A stretch of DNA of 9,447 nt from Bacteroidota bacterium (lineage in GTDB: Bacteria; Bacteroidota; Bacteroidia; M30B66). Made by a program: the position numbers and the translations under genes. The notes below the pieces were generated by a model. That model was not told the DNA's origin and ran no database searches. It saw nothing but the letters and a program-made list of their open reading frames with translations. Shown piece by piece: positions 7,686 to 9,447 of this stretch. How positions within the stretch are numbered: position 1 is the stretch's first letter; each line of letters opens with the position of its first letter. The stretch is taken from contig CANMGM010000077.1 of the NCBI GenBank assembly GCA_947497195.1, positions 1-9,447 of the forward strand, read 5' to 3'.

Positions 7686-7715
7686 AACGCAGGAATGTTA
7701 AGAAAATACTGCGTT
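7686..7715. repeat. 7-bp inverted repeat with 16-base spacer
   Basis: AACGCAG at 7686-7692 and CTGCGTT at 7709-7715 are exact inverse complements. The site is about 60 bases upstream of the pyrG promoter box and 280 bases upstream of higB. It could be an operator, a transcript hairpin or the worn end of an inserted element; nothing in the sequence decides between these. Confidence 0.3.
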
Positions 7716-7828
7716 ACGTGTTGCATATTGGTGAGGTGCCGGTGACGGATTTCGTATTGCTTGCAAAATGGGCCTGGAAATTCACTCACTGATAAGCATT
7801 CATCTGTTCAAATATGCTACGTGGGGCC

Positions 7829-7841
7829 AGGAATATGCAGT
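7829..7841 (+). repeat. Left copy of short repeat flanking higBA
   Basis: AGGAATATGCAGT here matches AGGAATTGAATATGCAGT at 8620-8637 except for a 4-base insertion in the right copy; GAATATGCAGT is identical over 11 bases (7831-7841 and 8627-8637). The copies lie either side of higBA in the same orientation, as a target or recombination scar might, but the match is short. Confidence 0.25.
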
Positions 7842-7964
7842 TTGAGTTTTGATTAATAGGGGTGAGGGAATTGCTACATTCCTAAATTCAATTCAATCTC
7901 CATAACTGCTTAATCCCTACCTTTTTTAAATTTTATTGTTCAAACCGAATGTAAAATATTTGCT

Positions 7965-7972
7965 TATCTTTA
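7965..7972 (+). promoter_or_regulatory. Candidate -7 promoter element for higBA
   Basis: TATCTTTA matches TAnnTTTG except for the last base and ends 23 bases before the higB ATG. A second partial match, AATATTTG, lies at 7955-7962, next to the 8-base palindrome AAATATTT (7954-7961). TTTA at 7969-7972 and TAAA at 7980-7983 form a small dyad over the expected transcription start. HigA-type antitoxins normally repress their own promoter by binding such dyads, so the operator probably lies here; this is inferred. Confidence 0.35.
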
Positions 7973-7995
7973 GCGTTAGTAAAATTCATTATTCA

Positions 7996-8280
7996 ATGAT
8001 AATCTCGTTTGGCGATAAACAAACGTCTAAAATTTGGGATGGCGATAGAGTTAAAGGGTTACCAATCGAAATTCAGGAGATTGGAAGAAGGAAACTCCGT
8101 ATGCTTAACAATGCACAGGACTTATTTGATTTAAAAATTCCGCCATCGAACCGACTTGAAAAATTGAAGGGTGACTTAAATGAGTTTTATTCAATTCGAA
8201 TAAACGATCAATTCCGAATTACATTCAAATGGCTAAATGCAAATGCCGAAGATGTTCAAATTATTGATTACCACAACTAA
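7996..8280 (+). CDS. higB: HigB-type toxin, ribosome-dependent mRNA interferase
   Basis: Toxin of a type II toxin-antitoxin pair; RelE-superfamily HigB proteins cut mRNA in the ribosomal A site, halting growth unless bound by HigA. The 94-residue product shows the family pattern LNNAQDLFDLKIPPSNRLEKLKGD (37-60) followed by SIRINDQFRI (66-75) and the C-terminal DVQIIDYHN (86-94). Residues expected in the active site are kept: Lys58, Arg68, Asn70, Arg74, Tyr92 and His93, so the toxin looks intact. The ATG at 7996 is chosen because MIISF is the usual family N-terminus; an in-frame TTG at 7936 would add 20 residues lying over the promoter. The gene precedes its antitoxin, the reversed order typical of hig loci, by 9 bases. 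G+C is about 35% by hand count against about 50% in a purE sample, suggesting acquisition. Confidence 0.92.
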   Translation: MIISFGDKQTSKIWDGDRVKGLPIEIQEIGRRKLRMLNNAQDLFDLKIPPSNRLEKLKGDLNEFYSIRINDQFRITFKWLNANAEDVQIIDYHN

Positions 8281-8289
8281 ATAATTGAA

Positions 8290-8589
8290 ATGGAAAAGCT
8301 TAAAAACATTCATCCGGGCGAAGTTCTGCAGGAAGAGTTTCTAAAACCACTTAATATTAGTGCTTACAGGCTTTCAAAGGAGATTGCAATTCCGCAGACG
8401 AGGATATCGCAAATCATCAAGGGGAAGCGTCGAATTACAGCCGACACAGCCCTGCGGCTCTCAAAATTTTTGGGAACCAGTGCTAAATTCTGGCTTGGAC
8501 TTCAGGATGATTACGATATTGAACAGGAATCTATCCAACGAAAAATTGAACTTGATTCCATTAAACAATATCCAAGTTCTGCTGCGTGA
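8290..8589 (+). CDS. higA: HigA-type antitoxin, XRE-family HTH
   Basis: Partner of the preceding toxin: binds HigB to block its nuclease and, by family precedent, represses the shared promoter. The 99-residue product opens with the hallmark IHPGEVLQEEFLKPLNIS (7-24), then a helix-turn-helix covering about 24-46 (AYRLSKEIAIPQTRISQIIKGK), and the strongly conserved RRITADTALRLSKFLGTSAKFWLGLQ (47-72) followed by YDIE (75-78). Length is normal for the VapI/HigA group. The start ATG is 9 bases after the higB stop, consistent with a two-gene operon. The C-terminal 20 residues are polar and less conserved. No terminator with a T-tract is seen right after the stop codon. Confidence 0.93.
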   Translation: MEKLKNIHPGEVLQEEFLKPLNISAYRLSKEIAIPQTRISQIIKGKRRITADTALRLSKFLGTSAKFWLGLQDDYDIEQESIQRKIELDSIKQYPSSAA

Positions 8590-8619
8590 ACCCTGTTGTG
8601 GTCATTTGTGCTAAGCCTT

Positions 8620-8637
8620 AGGAATTGAATATGCAGT
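8620..8637 (+). repeat. Right copy of short repeat flanking higBA
   Basis: Partner of the copy at 7829-7841: 11 identical bases (GAATATGCAGT at 8627-8637) preceded by AGGAATT. It begins 30 bases after the higA stop, in otherwise gene-free sequence between higA and the decayed minus-strand gene. Chance similarity is not excluded. Confidence 0.25.
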
Positions 8638-8709
8638 CAATCTTCCAGCTAATTCAACAATTCTATTGCGTAGCCTAGTCTTAATTGCAAGTTGTGGTGT
8701 TTCGAACGG

Positions 8710-8820
8710 TTACATTCCCTGATGTTGCGGTTGATGTTCCTGCACGTTCATATTCTTCCATTTCTTTAGCAGTTCCGCAAAACTAAGTCTGAACTGAGGT
8801 GTTAGGTAAAAATGAATCCA
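8710..8820 (-). pseudogene. Out-of-frame tail of the decayed minus-strand gene
   Basis: Just past the end of the small ORF at 8802-9050, the minus strand stays open in another frame from 8820 down to a TAA at 8710-8712. It reads as protein-like text including FYLTPQF and FAELLKKWKN, about 36 codons after an in-frame stop, with no start codon of its own until near the end. The simplest reading is the C-terminal remnant of a longer gene now out of frame with its N-terminal part, through a frameshift or internal deletion. FYLTPQF resembles, from memory, the ending of Bacteroidota polyvalent-protein kinase-like proteins. This is an inference from a short stretch. Confidence 0.3.
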
Positions 8821-9050
8821 CTAATGTATTTTTTAAAGTCTATATCGTTAATCCATAGATTGTTATTGGTAATGTAACAGTCTAATTCCTCCTTTTCTTG
8901 TTCTTTGTAACGCTTTGTTCCTTTAGCGTTTGTGCTTGTTTTTTGGCTTTGTCTAAGGTAACCGGCGATTGCTTGGATAACTTTTCCATTCCTAACTTCG
9001 CTCTTTCCTGAAAGGACATCATAGATTTGCGTCTTTATTGGGTTCGACAT
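8802..9050 (-). CDS. Small protein, probably N-terminal remnant of a larger gene
   Basis: An 82-residue, charged, soluble product with no signal peptide or membrane segment. Residues 6-33 (KTQIYDVLSGKSEVRNGKVIQAIAGYLR) suggest a short helical domain, followed by a polar SQKTSTNAKGTKRYKEQEKEEL stretch and NNLWINDIDFKKYIS (63-77). From memory this order resembles the start of Bacteroidota proteins annotated as putative polyvalent protein kinase domain-containing, in which a phrase like GAEQKVYL and a kinase-like body would follow; here the protein stops about where that body should begin. No catalytic motif remains, so activity is unlikely. A perfect TAnnTTTG box 5 bases before the ATG argues that the gene is or was transcribed. 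Base composition is AT-rich like higBA. The family link is tentative; as a reading frame it is moderately well supported. Confidence 0.5.
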   Translation of the reverse strand: MSNPIKTQIYDVLSGKSEVRNGKVIQAIAGYLRQSQKTSTNAKGTKRYKEQEKEELDCYITNNNLWINDIDFKKYISGFIFT

Positions 9051-9055
9051 TCACA

Positions 9056-9063
9056 CAAATATA
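9056..9063 (-). promoter_or_regulatory. Candidate -7 promoter element for the small minus-strand gene
   Basis: The minus strand reads TATATTTG, an exact TAnnTTTG match, ending 5 bases before the ATG at 9050. Transcription would begin at or beside the start codon. No TTG is found at the -33 spacing. It is the strongest sign that the 82-codon frame is a true gene start. Confidence 0.45.
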
Positions 9064-9089
9064 ACGATTATTCTCCTCGTGAAGTTTTA

Positions 9090-9109
9090 CCTAAGGATGC
9101 CTCCTAAGG
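9090..9109. repeat. Paired 7-mer, possible operator
   Basis: CCTAAGG occurs at 9090-9096 and again at 9103-9109, with start points 13 bases apart. Each is itself nearly palindromic. They sit just upstream of where the -33 region of the minus-strand promoter (9056-9063) would fall, a place where a regulator could bind. Seen directly; role inferred. Confidence 0.25.
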
Positions 9110-9187
9110 TTATATATCGAAACTGGAAGAAATACGCTAATAATTTTTCATCGCGACTTCCTGCGCTAGGTTATTAAAGATTTTTAT

Positions 9188-9229
9188 CCATGTTATAAGT
9201 TTGGTAATCCATTTTGTTTATAACCTTGG
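9188..9229. repeat. Imperfect inverted repeat in the gap before the polymerase gene
   Basis: GTTATAA at 9192-9198 pairs with TTATAAC at 9218-9224 across a 19-base loop, and CCA (9188-9190) pairs with TGG (9227-9229) after short mismatches. The stem is AT-rich and has no T-tract. It may be a hairpin in the 3' untranslated region of the minus-strand gene ending at 9283 or part of an intergenic repeat. Confidence 0.25.
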
Positions 9230-9236
9230 CGTCATC

Positions 9237-9265
9237 CCGAGGAATCGCTAATTCTTTCGGTTTTT
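9237..9265 (+). terminator. Intrinsic-terminator-like hairpin on the plus strand
   Basis: CCGAGGAAT (9237-9245) pairs with ATTCTTTCGG (9251-9260) with one bulged T and one G-T pair, loop CGCTA, followed directly by TTTTT (9261-9265). In form it is a rho-independent terminator for plus-strand transcripts, yet the nearest plus-strand gene, higA, ended about 650 bases earlier. It may protect the converging polymerase gene from read-through. On the minus strand no T-tract follows. The left arm belongs to GTCATCCCGAGGAATC, similar to a widespread intergenic repeat. Confidence 0.4.
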
Positions 9266-9282
9266 CCGGCTAATCACTCAAT

Positions 9283-9447
9283 TTAATACCCCCGCGCCTT
9301 ATACGGAATCTTCTCCATCGAAACCGTCTCGACACTGAAAAAGCCGAACTCCTCGCTCACTTTTCCGCTGATGCGGTACATCCCGCGGCCACGAAAGGGG
9401 AAACGCGCTATAACCGGCGGAAAATGCACCGTATCGAAGAAATAGCC
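9283..9447 (-). CDS. dnaE: DNA polymerase III alpha-type subunit, C-terminal end (partial)
   Basis: The last 54 codons of a minus-strand gene that continues beyond the right edge, ending in TAA at 9283-9285. The text contains GYFFDTVHFPP (1-11 of the visible part), RFPFRGRGMYRISGKVSEEFGFFSVE (15-40) and a MEKIPYK ending. The combination of a DTVHFP phrase, a PFRG.G.Y.I.GKV.EEFG strand pattern and a short basic tail is, from memory, that of the C-terminal OB-fold-like end of Bacteroidota DnaE proteins, probably the shorter second DnaE paralogue rather than the main replicase. Frame, stop and strand-like pattern are seen; the family call rests on recollection of a short segment, and the catalytic PHP and polymerase domains lie outside the window. 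Its higher G+C sets it apart from the AT-rich DNA next to it. Confidence 0.6.
   Translation of the reverse strand, partial: GYFFDTVHFPPVIARFPFRGRGMYRISGKVSEEFGFFSVETVSMEKIPYKARGY

Larger units (their letters stand above)
7631..7964. other. Gene-free spacer between pyrG and higBA
   Basis: About 330 bases with no supportable gene; reading frames on both strands are broken by stops, the longest plus-strand piece starting with an ATG at 7696 and ending after 16 codons. It holds one clear 7-bp inverted repeat (7686-7715), a smaller one (GAATTG 7868-7873 with CAATTC 7889-7894), and one copy of a short repeat also found past higA (7829-7841). No RNA gene is recognised. It may include worn remains of inserted DNA. 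Confidence 0.4.

Noticed and set aside
7706..7983. Possible integron attC site beside higBA, since toxin-antitoxin pairs are frequent gene cassettes
   Set aside because: The GTT-containing spots here (GTTACGT, GTTAGTA) do not fit the GTTRRRY core and no matching RYYYAAC partner was found.
7936..7995. Extension of HigB from an upstream TTG
   Set aside because: The 20 extra residues are not part of the HigB family N-terminus and would overlie the likely promoter; the ATG at 7996 gives the expected MIISF start.
9097..9177. 26-codon plus-strand frame starting ATG after CCTAAGG
   Set aside because: Too short, no recognised family, no promoter-like box at a sensible distance; probably chance.

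Overview
The window reads as a chromosomal segment of a member of the Bacteroidota. Four things point there: candidate promoters of the Bacteroidota type (TAnnTTTG, the -7 element), the lack of clear Shine-Dalgarno sites, a PorV/PorQ-like outer-membrane protein followed by a large secreted barrel with a helix-hairpin-helix head, and a short-lid adenylate kinase next to hpt and purKE, a gene order I recall from Flavobacteria and relatives. Genus cannot be told from the sequence alone.

Layout. Positions 1-1165 hold a leftward nucleotide operon, hpt then adk, overlapping by 8 bases. A 45-base divergent promoter region separates it from the rightward purK-purE pair (1211-2884), which makes the early AIR-to-CAIR step of purine synthesis. 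Close behind on the same strand come two secreted outer-membrane proteins 6 bases apart: a 274-residue PorV-like barrel and a 696-residue helix-hairpin-helix plus barrel protein (2932-5853). A convergent gap follows, then pyrG (CTP synthase) on the minus strand (5959-7602).

From 7603 to 9282 the character changes. Most of it is AT-rich and gene-poor: about 390 bases of spacer, a complete higBA toxin-antitoxin pair (7996-8589), a small minus-strand ORF (8802-9050) that looks like the surviving start of a larger decayed gene, and intergenic DNA with inverted repeats, paired 7-mers and an orphan terminator-like hairpin. At the right edge (9283-9447) is the C-terminal end of a minus-strand gene that looks like a DNA polymerase III alpha-type subunit.

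How the genes work together: hpt, adk, purK, purE and pyrG are housekeeping nucleotide genes (salvage, AMP phosphorylation, de novo IMP branch, CTP). The two envelope proteins probably act as a pair in the outer membrane, with unknown function. The higBA segment looks like an acquired accessory insert between pyrG and the polymerase gene. No rRNA, tRNA, CRISPR array or intact insertion sequence was seen. The main candidates for something under-described are the paired envelope proteins and the higBA/decayed-gene segment.
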